Shown: positions 49,793 through 59,327 of the stretch, in pieces
Layout: the number at the start of each line of letters is the position of its first letter
How positions within the stretch are numbered: the first letter of the stretch is position 1
Assembly: GCA_963778465.1 (NCBI GenBank)
Contig: CAVZUK010000003.1
Location: 1,550,001-1,614,000, forward strand
Length of the DNA stretch: 64,000 bases
Source: CAVZBW01 sp963778465
GTDB taxonomy: Bacteria > Actinomycetota > Acidimicrobiia > Acidimicrobiales > RAAP-2
Direction of reading: 5' to 3'
Made by a program: the position numbers and the translations under genes
Notes under the pieces: generated by a model
Databases searched by the model: none
What the model was told of the DNA's origin: nothing
What the model saw: only the letters and a program-made list of their open reading frames with translations

Positions 49793-52032
49793 TCCGACTC
49801 GGTTTGCGTCTCGTCCTGGGCAGTGGGCGCGATGCGGCCCTGCGAGTGCTGGTCGTGGCGGCTGCCGTCGCCCTCGGGGTCGGTCTGCTGCTCCTTGCCC
49901 TCGCCGGGGTCAACGGGCTGCACGCGCAGTCCGACCGTGGCGCGTGGCTCGACACCTCTGCGCAATCTCCTCCGACCACGTCGGGGACCTCGACGTCGGA
50001 CCCGCTGTGGTGGCTGTCCGGCCTCGACCAATTCGGCAACCAGGAGATCGACCGGGTCGACGTGGCTCCCACCGGGCCCAGCGCACCGGTCCCGCCGGGG
50101 ATTCCGCACCTGCCGGGCCCGGGGGAGTTCTACGCCTCGCCGGCGCTTGCGCAGCTGCTCAGATCCACGCCGCCGAGCGAGCTTGCCGACCGGTTCGACG
50201 GGCGCGAGGTCGGCATCATCGGCCCGCTTGCCCTTCCGTCTCCGAGTTCGCTGATCGTCGTCGTCGGTCGCAACGCACGCCAGCTCTCCCGGGTTCCCGG
50301 TGCGGTCGAAGTCCGAGGCATCCAGCGAACCGCAGCCAACTGCTTCAGCTGCCAGAGCGGCATCGGGAGCGGACCCGTTCTGCAATGGATCTTGGCCGCC
50401 GGGGCCGTCGCCCTGTTGCTGCCCGTCCTCATCTTGATCGCCACCGCGAGCCGGCTGTCGGCCGCCCGGCGAGAGGAGCGATTCGCAGCCATGCGCCTCG
50501 TCGGCGCCACGCCGCGTCAGGTCTCGGTGATCTCGGCGGTGGAGGCCATGGTCGCGGCCCTCGCAGGGGTGGCGGTCGGATTCGGCCTCTTCTTCGTGTT
50601 CCGGCCGCTCCTCTACCACGTCCCCTTCACCGGAGCGCCGTTCGCCCAGGGCGATCTATCCCTCGGGTGGGTCGACGTCGGGCTCGTGGTCGTCGGTGTC
50701 CCGATCGCCGCGGCCGTGTCCGCTCGCCTCGCGCTGCGCCGCGTCCAGGTATCACCGCTCGGCGTGCGACGGCGAACGTCGTCCGCCCCGCCGAGGGTGG
50801 TCCGGATCATCCCGCTCCTTGCGGGAATCGCCCTACTGGCGTACTTCGACGCCGCCGGCAAGCCGGCCAGCAACGGTGGCCAGCTGCTGGAGTTGCTCGC
50901 GGGGTTCGTGCTCATCGTCGTGGGGCTGGTGCTCGCCGGACCCTGGTTCACCACGGCGGGATCTCGGGTGATGGCCAACCGAGCGAGTCGCCCCGCCACC
51001 CTCATCGCCGGTCGCCGGCTCCTCGACAACCCCAAGGCGGCTTTCCGGTTCATCAGCGGGCTGGTGCTCGCCCTCTTCGTCACGAGCGCCGCGATCGGGG
51101 CGCTCAGCTCGATCTCGGCCGCCATCAGCGCCGGGGGAGGCAGTGCCGGAAGGGACACCCTCGCCGACACGTTCTGCAGCTTCTCCACGTCGAATTGTCC
51201 CGCTTCCGTAAAAGTTGCTTCCGTCCCGAGCCGAGTGCTGACCCAGCTCCGCACGACGCCCGGCGTGCGGGCGGTGACGGTGGTCCACCAGGCCTCGTCG
51301 GAGGGTCCGGTCGGAAACTCGTTCGGGGTGGTCGCGTGTGACGAGCTGGCCAAGACACCGGCCATCGGGAGGTGCGCACGAGGAGCGGCTGCGGCGGATA
51401 TCGGCTACTTCCTCGAGGCGATTCTCGGGAACGACCCACACTCGTCCTCGAAGGTCTGGCCGTCCGCGCACCCGTCGGCGGCGGACATCGCCGATCTTCC
51501 CGTCGCCGCCGTCGTGGTTGCCACCGACGGGTCGTCCGGCTCCATCGAACGGGCACGGACGGCACTCGAGCGGGCATTTGCGTACCAGGGGACGGCGGTC
51601 GTGGTCGAGTCGGTCGATCCGTCCACCGCGCGACTTCTCACGATGATCCAGGACATGACGGACGTGGTCGTCGTGGCGAGCCTGATCATCGCCGCCTGCA
51701 GCCTCGCCGTGAACATCGCCGCCGGGTTGGGCGAGCGCAAGCGCCCGTTCAGCCTCCTCCGGCTCACGGGCGTTCCCACCAGGCTCTTGCACCGCGTCGT
51801 CGCGCTGGAGAGTGCGCTGCCGCTGCTTCTCGTGGCCGCCGTCTCGATCACGGTCGGTCTGGTCTCCGCCGCCCTCTACCTCCACTCCCAGGTCGATATC
51901 GCGTTCTCGATGCCGGGGTTCGCGTACTGGGCGACCGTGGTCGGCGGGCTTGCGGCCTCGCTCGCGATCATCGCCTCGACGTTCCCGCTCCTCAACCGGA
52001 TCACCGGACCCGAGGTCGCGCGGAACGAGTGA
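49789..52032 (+). CDS. FtsX-type ABC permease of the PadR-linked exporter
   Basis: The 747-residue permease has an N-terminal helix (VLVVAAAVALGVGLLLLALAGV), a long extracytoplasmic region to about residue 195, helices near ILAAGAVALLLPVLILIATASRL, AMVAALAGVAVGFGLFFVF and further, and a second FtsX unit ending WATVVGGLAASLAIIASTFPLL. The cytoplasmic motif RREERFAAMRLVGATPRQV marks FtsX permeases. Two paired-Cys segments (AANCFSCQSG, FCSFSTSNC) lie outside. With PadR and the ATPase it forms a complete, intact exporter, in contrast to the frameshifted one at 38.9-41.5 kb. Confidence 0.88.
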   Translation: MIRLGLRLVLGSGRDAALRVLVVAAAVALGVGLLLLALAGVNGLHAQSDRGAWLDTSAQSPPTTSGTSTSDPLWWLSGLDQFGNQEIDRVDVAPTGPSAPVPPGIPHLPGPGEFYASPALAQLLRSTPPSELADRFDGREVGIIGPLALPSPSSLIVVVGRNARQLSRVPGAVEVRGIQRTAANCFSCQSGIGSGPVLQWILAAGAVALLLPVLILIATASRLSAARREERFAAMRLVGATPRQVSVISAVEAMVAALAGVAVGFGLFFVFRPLLYHVPFTGAPFAQGDLSLGWVDVGLVVVGVPIAAAVSARLALRRVQVSPLGVRRRTSSAPPRVVRIIPLLAGIALLAYFDAAGKPASNGGQLLELLAGFVLIVVGLVLAGPWFTTAGSRVMANRASRPATLIAGRRLLDNPKAAFRFISGLVLALFVTSAAIGALSSISAAISAGGGSAGRDTLADTFCSFSTSNCPASVKVASVPSRVLTQLRTTPGVRAVTVVHQASSEGPVGNSFGVVACDELAKTPAIGRCARGAAAADIGYFLEAILGNDPHSSSKVWPSAHPSAADIADLPVAAVVVATDGSSGSIERARTALERAFAYQGTAVVVESVDPSTARLLTMIQDMTDVVVVASLIIAACSLAVNIAAGLGERKRPFSLLRLTGVPTRLLHRVVALESALPLLLVAAVSITVGLVSAALYLHSQVDIAFSMPGFAYWATVVGGLAASLAIIASTFPLLNRITGPEVARNE

Positions 52033-52155
52033 GCGTGGTTTCGGTGGTCGTCGTCGTCGCCTCGGCCGACCTGCCACCGGCTACCGGCCACCGGCAGCGG
52101 CGCAACCGGCCGCACCTGCGGCCGGCGATGGACGCAGGGATGCGACGATGGGCCC

Positions 52156-52926
52156 GTGGACGACGCCGAGCTCATCGATGCCGTCGCTGGTCGGCTGCAC
52201 GCCCTCCGAGGTGTCGTCGCCGTCAGTCTCGGGGGATCCCGTGCGGCCGGCACGGCCCGACCCGACAGCGACTGGGATCTCGCCATCTACTACCACGGCC
52301 CGTTCGACCCGGCCCAGCTGCGAGCGATCGGGTGGCCGGGGACGGTCTTCGGAGTGGGTGAGTGGGGTGGCGGGGTCTTCAACGGCGGGGCCTGGCTCGA
52401 CATCGACGGCAGGCGCGTCGACGTGCACTACCGGGATCTCGAGCGGGTCAGCCACGAGCTCGGCGAGTCGGTAGCCGGCCGCTTCGCCATCGAGCCGCTG
52501 GCCTTCCACCTTGCTGGCGTGCCCACCTACATCCTGACCGCCGAGCTCGCAGCAAACGTGGTCGTCCGGGGGGTCTTGCCCAGGCCGCCGGAATACCCCG
52601 AGGCGCTCCGTCGCTCCGCCCGCAAGGTGTGGTGGAGCCGGGCGGAGGAAGCTCTGGGCTACGCCCGGACCGCACACGCTCCTGCTGGTCGCGCCACTCC
52701 CTGTCTCGGCTTGCTCGCCCAAGCCGCCCTGCAGGCCGCGCACGCGGTCGCGGCCGCGAGAGGTATCTGGGTCACCAACGACAAGACATTGTGGGATCGC
52801 GCGGGCATCCCCGGCGTCGACGCCGCCCTCGCCTCGTCCGGTCGGGACCCCGACGCACTGAACGCCGTGGTCGACGAGGTGGCCGCACGATGCGCGACGG
52901 CGATGGAAGGGTCTCCTGCTGCTTGA
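52156..52926 (+). CDS. Nucleotidyltransferase-domain protein
   Basis: The 256-residue protein has the polymerase-beta fold motif VSLGGSRAAGTARPDSDWDLAIYY, with the metal Asp pair in DSDWD and a third acid in RRVDVHYRD. The C-terminal domain is helical (SRAEEALGYARTAHAPAG). It resembles minimal or aminoglycoside-type nucleotidyltransferases, but I cannot assign a substrate. The GTG at 52156 is used. A second, unrelated nucleotidyltransferase lies at 27966-28853. Confidence 0.8.
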   Translation: MDDAELIDAVAGRLHALRGVVAVSLGGSRAAGTARPDSDWDLAIYYHGPFDPAQLRAIGWPGTVFGVGEWGGGVFNGGAWLDIDGRRVDVHYRDLERVSHELGESVAGRFAIEPLAFHLAGVPTYILTAELAANVVVRGVLPRPPEYPEALRRSARKVWWSRAEEALGYARTAHAPAGRATPCLGLLAQAALQAAHAVAAARGIWVTNDKTLWDRAGIPGVDAALASSGRDPDALNAVVDEVAARCATAMEGSPAA

Positions 52927-52937
52927 TGTCCGGTCGG

Positions 52938-54122
52938 TTAGCGCATCTCCGGCGCACCGAGATAGGGATGCGAGCTCACGAGCGGCTTGCCCTCGTCGAA
53001 ACGGCTCAGTCGAAAGTCCTCGGTCACCACGTCGGGGTCGTTGCTCGACCCGTCGCACACCAGGTCCGCCACGAGCGTCCCGACCGCCGGCGAGATCTTG
53101 AAGCCGTGACCGCTGAAGCCGGCGCAGAGGTAGAGGTCCTCGAGGGGCGCCGGTCCGATGACGGGGTTGTAGTCGGGCGTCACGTCGTAGCAGCCGGCGT
53201 AGCTCGACGACAGGCCCGCGTTGGGGAGCCCGGGGAAGCGGTGCGAGAACTTCTCGATGGCCTCGACGGCGTAGTCGTCGTCCAGGGTGTTGTCGTAGGC
53301 GTCGGGATCCGCCCACTCGGGAGCGTGGTGGTCGGAGTTGCCGAGGAGGAGGTGGCTCGAGCGCTCCGTCCGCAGGTATTGCAGGGAGACGAGGTCCGAC
53401 AGGACGGGCACCTCCCCCAGGGGCTCTCCCGTCTCCACGATCATGAGCTGCTCCCGTTGGGCCCGCATGGGCAGCTTGACGCCGACGTCGCCGACCAGGC
53501 CGGCCGACCACGGTCCCGCGGCCACGACGACCCGTGCGGCAGCGATCTGCTCGCCGTCGGTCGTGATGACGCCGCAGACCCGATCGCCGCTGGTGGCCAA
53601 TCCCTTGACCTCGCATCCCTGACGGATCCGGACCCCTGCCCTGCGGGCGGCGTGCGCGAAGGCCGCGGCCGTCTGGTGTCCGTCCGCGTACCCTCCCCCC
53701 GGCTCGTAGGCGAACGCCGAGAAGTCGTCGACCCGCATCTGGGGGAGCATGTCGCCGGCTTCTGCCGGCGTGATCGAGGACACGTCGATGCCGAGGCCCC
53801 GTTGCATGGCGACGTTGGCCTCGAGGGCGGGTCGGTCGTCGGGCCCGACGCCGGCCAGGTAACCCGTCCGATGGAAGCCGATGTCCGCGTCGAGGACCGT
53901 CCTGGCCTCCTCGAAGACCCCGAGGGATCGCCACGCCATCGCGGCGAGGGAACGGGCGCCGTAGTGGCACCGGAGGATGCCGCTCGACTTGGCGGTGAAC
54001 CCCCCGCCGACCACGTTCCTCTCGAGGACGAGCACGTCTCTCTCGCCCCGCCGGCTGAGGGCCCAGGCGATGCTCAGGCCCTCGACTCCGGCTCCCACGA
54101 TCACGGTCTCGGCCGCCCTCAT
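52938..54122 (-). CDS. FAD-dependent amine/amino-acid oxidoreductase (DAO family)
   Basis: The 394-residue flavoprotein has the FAD Rossmann motif ETVIVGAGVEGLSIAWALSRRG and the C-terminal CAGFSGHGFKISPAVGTLVADLV typical of sarcosine oxidase/dimethylglycine dehydrogenase beta-type enzymes. It oxidises a secondary or N-methyl amine with FAD. The ATG at 54122 starts the conserved part. It is divergent from peptide deformylase with only 17 bases between start codons, so control elements overlap both genes. Confidence 0.87.
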   Translation of the reverse strand: MRAAETVIVGAGVEGLSIAWALSRRGERDVLVLERNVVGGGFTAKSSGILRCHYGARSLAAMAWRSLGVFEEARTVLDADIGFHRTGYLAGVGPDDRPALEANVAMQRGLGIDVSSITPAEAGDMLPQMRVDDFSAFAYEPGGGYADGHQTAAAFAHAARRAGVRIRQGCEVKGLATSGDRVCGVITTDGEQIAAARVVVAAGPWSAGLVGDVGVKLPMRAQREQLMIVETGEPLGEVPVLSDLVSLQYLRTERSSHLLLGNSDHHAPEWADPDAYDNTLDDDYAVEAIEKFSHRFPGLPNAGLSSSYAGCYDVTPDYNPVIGPAPLEDLYLCAGFSGHGFKISPAVGTLVADLVCDGSSNDPDVVTEDFRLSRFDEGKPLVSSHPYLGAPEMR

Positions 54123-54139
54123 CGTTGTATCGTATTCAC

Positions 54140-54745
54140 ATGAGTTTCCCCACATGCAACAGAGAAGTGGGTCGGAAACGTGAAATTCTCCAAATCGGAG
54201 ACCCGGGCCTCCGCCGGCACGCGGATTCGGTCGATCCGGCGGACGTGACCGGTGCGCGCGTCCAGGAGCTCATCGACGACCTCGTCTGCTCCATGCGGGC
54301 GGCCGGGGGCGCCGGTCTGGCAGCGACGCAGATCGGCGAACCGCTGCGGGTTTGTGTCATCGAGGTGGACGACAACCCTCGCTATCCGTACAAGCCGCGG
54401 ATACCGCTGACCATCCTGGTCAACCCGAGCTGGACCGCCCTCACGGCCGAGCGCTTCCGCAACAACGAGGGTTGCCTCTCTGTGCCCGGCATGCGAGGCG
54501 ACGTCGAGAGGTTCACCTCGATCGAGGTCGAGGCGCTCGACCGGGACGGGTCACCCGTGCGTTTCACGGTCGGTGGTCTCTCGGCCGGAACATTTCAGCA
54601 CGAGTGCGATCACCTGGATGGGTTCCTCTTCGTCGATCGGCTGGTCGACTCCACCAGCCTGTCGACCTGGGACAACTTCAACCGGTACCGGCGAGAGGAG
54701 TACCTCGTTCGGGTTGCCGAGCTGGTCGCCCGATACGGCCAGTAG
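54140..54745 (+). CDS. def: Peptide deformylase
   Basis: The 201-residue metalloenzyme removes N-formyl groups from new proteins. Motif I GAGLAATQIG (57-66), motif II EGCLSVP with metal Cys112 and motif III HECDHLDG with His154, Glu155 and His158 are all intact. The ATG at 54140 is used; a TTG at 54125 would overlap the divergent promoter. It is probably an accessory second deformylase, as it lies away from fmt or rpoC-type neighbours. Confidence 0.93.
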   Translation: MSFPTCNREVGRKREILQIGDPGLRRHADSVDPADVTGARVQELIDDLVCSMRAAGGAGLAATQIGEPLRVCVIEVDDNPRYPYKPRIPLTILVNPSWTALTAERFRNNEGCLSVPGMRGDVERFTSIEVEALDRDGSPVRFTVGGLSAGTFQHECDHLDGFLFVDRLVDSTSLSTWDNFNRYRREEYLVRVAELVARYGQ

Positions 54746-55125
54746 CCGACGCCGGTCGGGCCCACGGCCGTCCGGCTAGCCGACGGTGCCCTCGTCGTGA
54801 CCGGTCCTCCGGCGACGCCTGGCCTCCTCGGGGTCGTGGCACCAGCAGGGACAGTTGGGAACGATCCGGTGGCCACACGGCTCGTGCTCGCCGACCCGGC
54901 AAGCGGTCGACGCGTACGGCTCCAGCACACCGAACACGATGAGGCTCGAGCCTTGGCGGGGCCAGGGACCAAGGTCCCTTCGGTCGGATAGTCGACGCTT
55001 GCGCGTCGCACCTTTCTAGACCGGTGGGGATCTGGCATGATCCTGGGCCGGGGAGCAGTGAACGCAGGGCTTCGAGTGCCCCCCGGTGCTGTGCCGATAC
55101 CCGTCGCACCACGTGAGGGTTTCCG
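54746..55125. other. Gap of ~380 bases upstream of the APC permease
   Basis: No supported gene. It contains the GGGACC/GGTCCC palindrome at 54965-54978. Otherwise it is GC-rich with no obvious hairpin terminator after the deformylase. Confidence 0.35.
54965..54978. promoter_or_regulatory. DosR-box-like palindrome
   Basis: GGGACCAAGGTCCC is a perfect 6-2-6 palindrome close to the DosR/DevR dormancy box pattern GGGACTWWAGTCCC known in mycobacteria. It lies 147 bases before the APC permease. Whether this organism has DosR is unknown. Confidence 0.35.
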
Positions 55126-56796
55126 ATGGCTGAGCTGGACCGTCCAGGCATGGCGCACGACTCCGGGCCGCGGGGGGACGATGCGCCCGTCCCGGTCGTC
55201 TCGACTCGGGCCACCCCGCGGCGGATCCTCAACCGCCTCGGGATCTTCTGCGTGGCGATCGGGTCCATTGTCGGCGGGGGTTGGTTCTTCGCACCCCGAG
55301 ACGCTGCGGAGCTTGCGGGGCCTGCGTCCATCATCTCTTGGGCGGTGGCCACGTTCATGTTGATGACCATCGCGCTCGTCGTGGCAGAGCTGGGAGCGAT
55401 GTTCCCGGTCTCGGGAGGGACCGCCCGTTTTCCGCTCTACGCCTTTGGGCGCTCGGGCGGCTTCGTCGGGGGATGGTTCTCGTTGATCATCGCGGTCGTC
55501 ATCCCTCCCGTCGAGGTGATCGCGATCCTGCGGTATGCGGCGGACTACTTCCCGAGGGTGGTCGTCTCCCACGGACCGGCGTTCGGCGTCTCGCTGACAC
55601 CGCTCGGACTCGTGATCGGGTCTCTCATGCTCGTGCCGCTCACGGTGCTCAACCTGATGGGCATGCATTGGTTTCGGCAGACCAACGCCTGGGTCGTCAT
55701 CTGGAAGATCGCCGTCCCGCTGGCGTTGGCGATCGCCCTCATCACGACGGCCTTCCACGGGTCCAATATCTCCGCCGGCGGCGGGTTCGCACCGTACGGT
55801 TCGCACGGCATCCTGGCGGGGGTCAGCCAGGCGGGCGCCCTGCTGGCGCTCTTCGGCTTCGAGCAGGCGGTTCAGCTCGGCGGGGAGACCAGGCACCCGC
55901 AGCGCAATATCCCGATCGCGGTCATCGCCTCGGTCGCGGTCGCGGCGGCCCTGTACATGCTCCTGCAGATCGCCTACGTCGTCTCCGTCCCGACCCAGTC
56001 GCTGTCCGGAGGGTGGACGAACGAGACGTTTCAGGGGAGCCTCGGACCCTTCTACGGGCTGACCCAGGCAGCGGGGCTCACCCTGATCGGCGTCCTTGTG
56101 GCCGTCAACGTCTTCGTATCCCCCGCCGGCACGGCCCTCAATTACGTGGCGAGTGGCTCCCGCGTCCCCTACGCCATGGCCAGAGAGGGCTTTCTCCCCA
56201 CTGGGGTCGGACGCCTCAACCGGCGCGGCGTACCCGTCGTCAGCCTGTGCGTGTGCTTCGTGCTCGAGGTGACGGTCTTGCTAACCGTTCCCACGTCGCG
56301 GCACCTGACCGAGTTCGTGACCACTTCGACGTGCCTCGTGTATGCAACGGTCGCCCTGTCGGCCGGGGCGCTCCGCCGCGCGTTGCCCGAGCGACCCCGG
56401 CCCTTCCGTTTGCCGGCGTGGAGGGTGGTCACCCCGGTCGCTTTCGTCTTTGCCAACTTCGCCATCTACTGGAGCGGCTGGAGGGCCACCTCCCGGGTCT
56501 TCGTGGGAGCGGCCATTGGGCTTGCGATCCTGGCGCTCGTCTCCTGGCTGCGCCCGAGCGTCCGTCATACCCGGCACGAGTGGCGCGCCATCGCGTGGTT
56601 GGCGGTGTACATACCCGGCATGATCGGCATCAGCCTCGTGGGCGACTACGGCGGGATGGCTCTCATCCCGGGATGGGCCGCCATCGTGCTCCTCGTCGGC
56701 CTCAGCATCGCCGTCTTCGTGATGGCGGCACGCCTCGGGGCCTCGGCCCACAAGCACCCCGTGGTGCAACGGCTCGTCGCCGAGGCCAACCCCTAG
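55126..56796 (+). CDS. APC-family amino acid/amine permease
   Basis: The 556-residue protein has twelve or more hydrophobic helices after a ~30-residue polar N-terminus. APC signatures are GIFCVAIGSIVGGGWFFAPRDAAELAGPASIISW and SGGTARFPLYAFGRSGGFVGGWF, and FGFEQAVQLGGETRHPQRNIPIAV in the loop after helix six. It takes up an amino acid, polyamine or amine; specificity cannot be told. ATG 55126 is used. A DosR-like box lies upstream. Confidence 0.9.
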   Translation: MAELDRPGMAHDSGPRGDDAPVPVVSTRATPRRILNRLGIFCVAIGSIVGGGWFFAPRDAAELAGPASIISWAVATFMLMTIALVVAELGAMFPVSGGTARFPLYAFGRSGGFVGGWFSLIIAVVIPPVEVIAILRYAADYFPRVVVSHGPAFGVSLTPLGLVIGSLMLVPLTVLNLMGMHWFRQTNAWVVIWKIAVPLALAIALITTAFHGSNISAGGGFAPYGSHGILAGVSQAGALLALFGFEQAVQLGGETRHPQRNIPIAVIASVAVAAALYMLLQIAYVVSVPTQSLSGGWTNETFQGSLGPFYGLTQAAGLTLIGVLVAVNVFVSPAGTALNYVASGSRVPYAMAREGFLPTGVGRLNRRGVPVVSLCVCFVLEVTVLLTVPTSRHLTEFVTTSTCLVYATVALSAGALRRALPERPRPFRLPAWRVVTPVAFVFANFAIYWSGWRATSRVFVGAAIGLAILALVSWLRPSVRHTRHEWRAIAWLAVYIPGMIGISLVGDYGGMALIPGWAAIVLLVGLSIAVFVMAARLGASAHKHPVVQRLVAEANP

Positions 56797-56867
56797 CGAG
56801 GTCCAAGCATCGGTGCAGGGGTTGGTGAGGACGTTTCCTTTCAGTGATGGTGAGATAACGTAACCCT

Positions 56868-57530
56868 ATGGGCAAGGCGCGGGAGTTGGTCGACGACGTC
56901 CGCAGGGACCCCAAGAACGCACTGGGGGAGGACCTCCGCGTTGCGGTCGTCGGGCTGTTCGTCGCCTTCGTCGGTGCGGTCACCTCCGCAGGGCTGTGGG
57001 GCGTGGGCGTGGGGGGCGCGAGGTCCGGCTTGAGCACCCCTGTCGCACCCGCAAACGAGAGGGGCTCGCCCGTCCTCGGGGGCCTCGTCTTCATGGCGGG
57101 CCTGTGGATGGTCGCCATCGGGCTCCTGCTTGTCCTCGTCGTCCTCGTCGTCTGGGCGACCGGCATCTGGAGACGGCCCTCTTCCGCACCGCTTCCCGAG
57201 CGACCGACGCACCCGAGCCGAGGGAGCCCAGCCCGGCGACAGGAGAGCTCGCCCTGGATCGGACCGATCGTGGGCGCTGCCTTGTGGGCGCTGGCGGGCA
57301 TCACCGGCGGCCTCGCGTGGTCCCTCGGCGCGGATGCGGGGACGGTCCTCGGCGGGCTCGCGCTGCTCGCGTTCGTGGCCGGCACGCTTGCGCTGTCCGG
57401 GGCCGGCGTCCGGCTCCTCGTGGGGCGCTCGCGCCGGCGCACGTCAACCCGGGACCACGGGGGCGGTCGCAAGGGTCGAGGCGGGCCCAGGAGGGCACAT
57501 CCGGGCAAGATGGGCCCCGTCGGACGCTGA
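56868..57530 (+). CDS. Hypothetical membrane protein
   Basis: The 220-residue protein has four hydrophobic segments: about 20-45 (DLRVAVVGLFVAFVGAVTSAGLWGV), 68-95 (LVFMAGLWMVAIGLLLVLVVLVVWATG), 125-150 and 155-180 (VLGGLALLAFVAGTLALSGAGVRLLVG), and a basic C-terminal tail rich in Arg/Gly. No family recognised. It sits between the APC permease and the convergent MFS gene. Confidence 0.65.
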   Translation: MGKARELVDDVRRDPKNALGEDLRVAVVGLFVAFVGAVTSAGLWGVGVGGARSGLSTPVAPANERGSPVLGGLVFMAGLWMVAIGLLLVLVVLVVWATGIWRRPSSAPLPERPTHPSRGSPARRQESSPWIGPIVGAALWALAGITGGLAWSLGADAGTVLGGLALLAFVAGTLALSGAGVRLLVGRSRRRTSTRDHGGGRKGRGGPRRAHPGKMGPVGR

Positions 57531-57552
57531 GCGGCGCCCACGCCCGCTGCCG

Positions 57553-59130
57553 TCAGTCGCGGACGTAGACGGGTGCCGGCTCGCCGGCGCCGGTCGCAGT
57601 CCCGGACCCGCGGGACTCCTGCGCTCCTGCGGCCTGGGCTCCCGCCGCGTCTGCGCCCGCGAGGGCTCCCGCCGGCGCGGCGGTGGAGACGATCCCGGAC
57701 TCCTCGGCGGCGGGCTGGGTCTGATGCCGTGGTCGCATCGTCGCCGCGGCGTCGCGGTCCCGGATCCACAGCGCCGAGATCGCACCCAGGAACGCGAGCC
57801 CGGCAGCGACGAGGAAGGCGAGGTGGTAGGCGCTCAGGTCGGGGTGCAGCACGCCGTCGACCAGGTGTCCTGCCCCCACGGTCGCGAGGGCCGTGGTCAA
57901 GAGCGCGACCCCGACGGCGCCGCCGAGCTGGCGATCGGCGTTGAAGAATCCCGAGGCCCTCCCCATGGAGGCCGGCGTGATGGTCGCGAAGCCGGCGGCC
58001 TGGGTCGGCACGAACACGTTGCCGATGCCCATCCCCATGACGAGCAGCACCGCCCGGAAGTACCAGAGTGAAGTCCCGTATCCCCCCAGGGCGAGGAGGC
58101 ACATCATCGCGCCGGCCACGACGAGCCCCCAGAACATGAGCCGGCGCGGGCCGACTCGGGGATAGAGGTGGCCGGCGATCTGGGCTCCCACCATGACCCC
58201 GAGGGCCTCGGGGAAGGTGCTCAGTCCCGACGCCAGGGCGGAGAGTCCGAGCCCGTCCTGATAGTAGAGCGACACCATGTAGAGCGTGGCCAGGAAGCCC
58301 GCCATCGCCAGGAAGATCACGACCGACGCGGTCCCGAACAGCCGGTCGCGCAGGAGCCGCAGGTCGAGCAGCGGCTCGCGGATCTTCAGCTCGACGATCA
58401 CGAGTGCCCCGATGAGCAGGGCGCCGGCGATGCCCGTTCCCGCGATGAGGGGCGTCGACCAACCGTGGGCCGGACCCTCGCTGATGGAGTACATGAGGAG
58501 CGCGAAGCCCGCCCCGGCCAACACGAATCCCGCCAGGTCGAAGCGGCCGGGATGGGATTCCCTGTGCTCCCGGAGGAACAGCAGCCCGAAGACGAAGGCG
58601 AAGATCCCGATGGGGAGGTTCGCGTAGAAGACCCAGCGCCACGACAACTGGGTGACGAACACGCCGCCCAGCACCGGACCGAGCGCCGGGGCCAAGGCCG
58701 TGGGGACGATGAGGATGCGCGAGGCCCGGACCCTCTCCTCGGGGGGAAAGGCGCGGTAGAGCATCGCCATCCCGACCGGGGTGAGCATCCCGCCGCCGAC
58801 CCCCTGGAGGATGCGGTAGACGACGAGCTCGGTCATGTTGTGGGCCTGCCCGCAGAGCACGGATGCCACGGTGAAGATGGCGATCGCCATGAGCAGGATG
58901 CGCTTCGTGCCGAAGCGGTCGCCGAGCCAGCCCGACGCAGGGATGGTGACCGCCAGGCTGACGAGGAAGCTCGTCACGACCACGTCCACGCTCGAGGGGG
59001 ACACGTGGAACTCGCGCCCGATGGTCGGGAGGGCGACGTTGACGATCGTGATGTCCATGATCGCCATGAACATGGACAGCACGAAGACGATCCCGACGGT
59101 CAGCTTCTGATCGAGGTGCAGGCGCGCCAA
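57553..59130 (-). CDS. DHA2-family MFS drug exporter (EmrB/QacA type)
   Basis: The 525-residue exporter has 14 hydrophobic helices. Motif D1-like MAIMDITIVNVALPTIGREF in the first helix, motif A GWLGDRFGTKRI and motif C PALGPVLGGVFVTQLSWRWVFYANLPIG are the DHA2 signatures. It exports hydrophobic drugs by proton antiport. The start is TTG 59130; a closer ATG at 59140 with a better-placed GGAGG is out of frame, so the start is not certain. The C-terminal tail is Ala/Gly-rich. Confidence 0.9.
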   Translation of the reverse strand: MARLHLDQKLTVGIVFVLSMFMAIMDITIVNVALPTIGREFHVSPSSVDVVVTSFLVSLAVTIPASGWLGDRFGTKRILLMAIAIFTVASVLCGQAHNMTELVVYRILQGVGGGMLTPVGMAMLYRAFPPEERVRASRILIVPTALAPALGPVLGGVFVTQLSWRWVFYANLPIGIFAFVFGLLFLREHRESHPGRFDLAGFVLAGAGFALLMYSISEGPAHGWSTPLIAGTGIAGALLIGALVIVELKIREPLLDLRLLRDRLFGTASVVIFLAMAGFLATLYMVSLYYQDGLGLSALASGLSTFPEALGVMVGAQIAGHLYPRVGPRRLMFWGLVVAGAMMCLLALGGYGTSLWYFRAVLLVMGMGIGNVFVPTQAAGFATITPASMGRASGFFNADRQLGGAVGVALLTTALATVGAGHLVDGVLHPDLSAYHLAFLVAAGLAFLGAISALWIRDRDAAATMRPRHQTQPAAEESGIVSTAAPAGALAGADAAGAQAAGAQESRGSGTATGAGEPAPVYVRD

Positions 59131-59327
59131 ATCTGCTCATTTCCTCCGCGTGAACGATTCAACCATGCCCGACGCGGCGCTATTCCTTTGACCAGGTCTC
59201 GAGTCCGCGCCTCGCGACCTCCCTCTTTCGATACCCCAACGGGCCTCCGGTAGTGTCGGGCTCCTCATCAGCACCCCGGAACCACGAGCCGGCCGGGCCG
59301 GTAGCGAGGCACCAGGAGCTCCCCTCG

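Noticed and set aside
52081..53970. 629-codon minus-strand frame overlapping the nucleotidyltransferase and FAD genes
   Set aside because: It is an off-frame reading of the FAD gene; the true frame has the FAD motif and normal codon use.
54797..54991. 64-codon frame after peptide deformylase
   Set aside because: No ribosome site or family; overlaps the DosR-like palindrome and looks like random GC-rich open frame.
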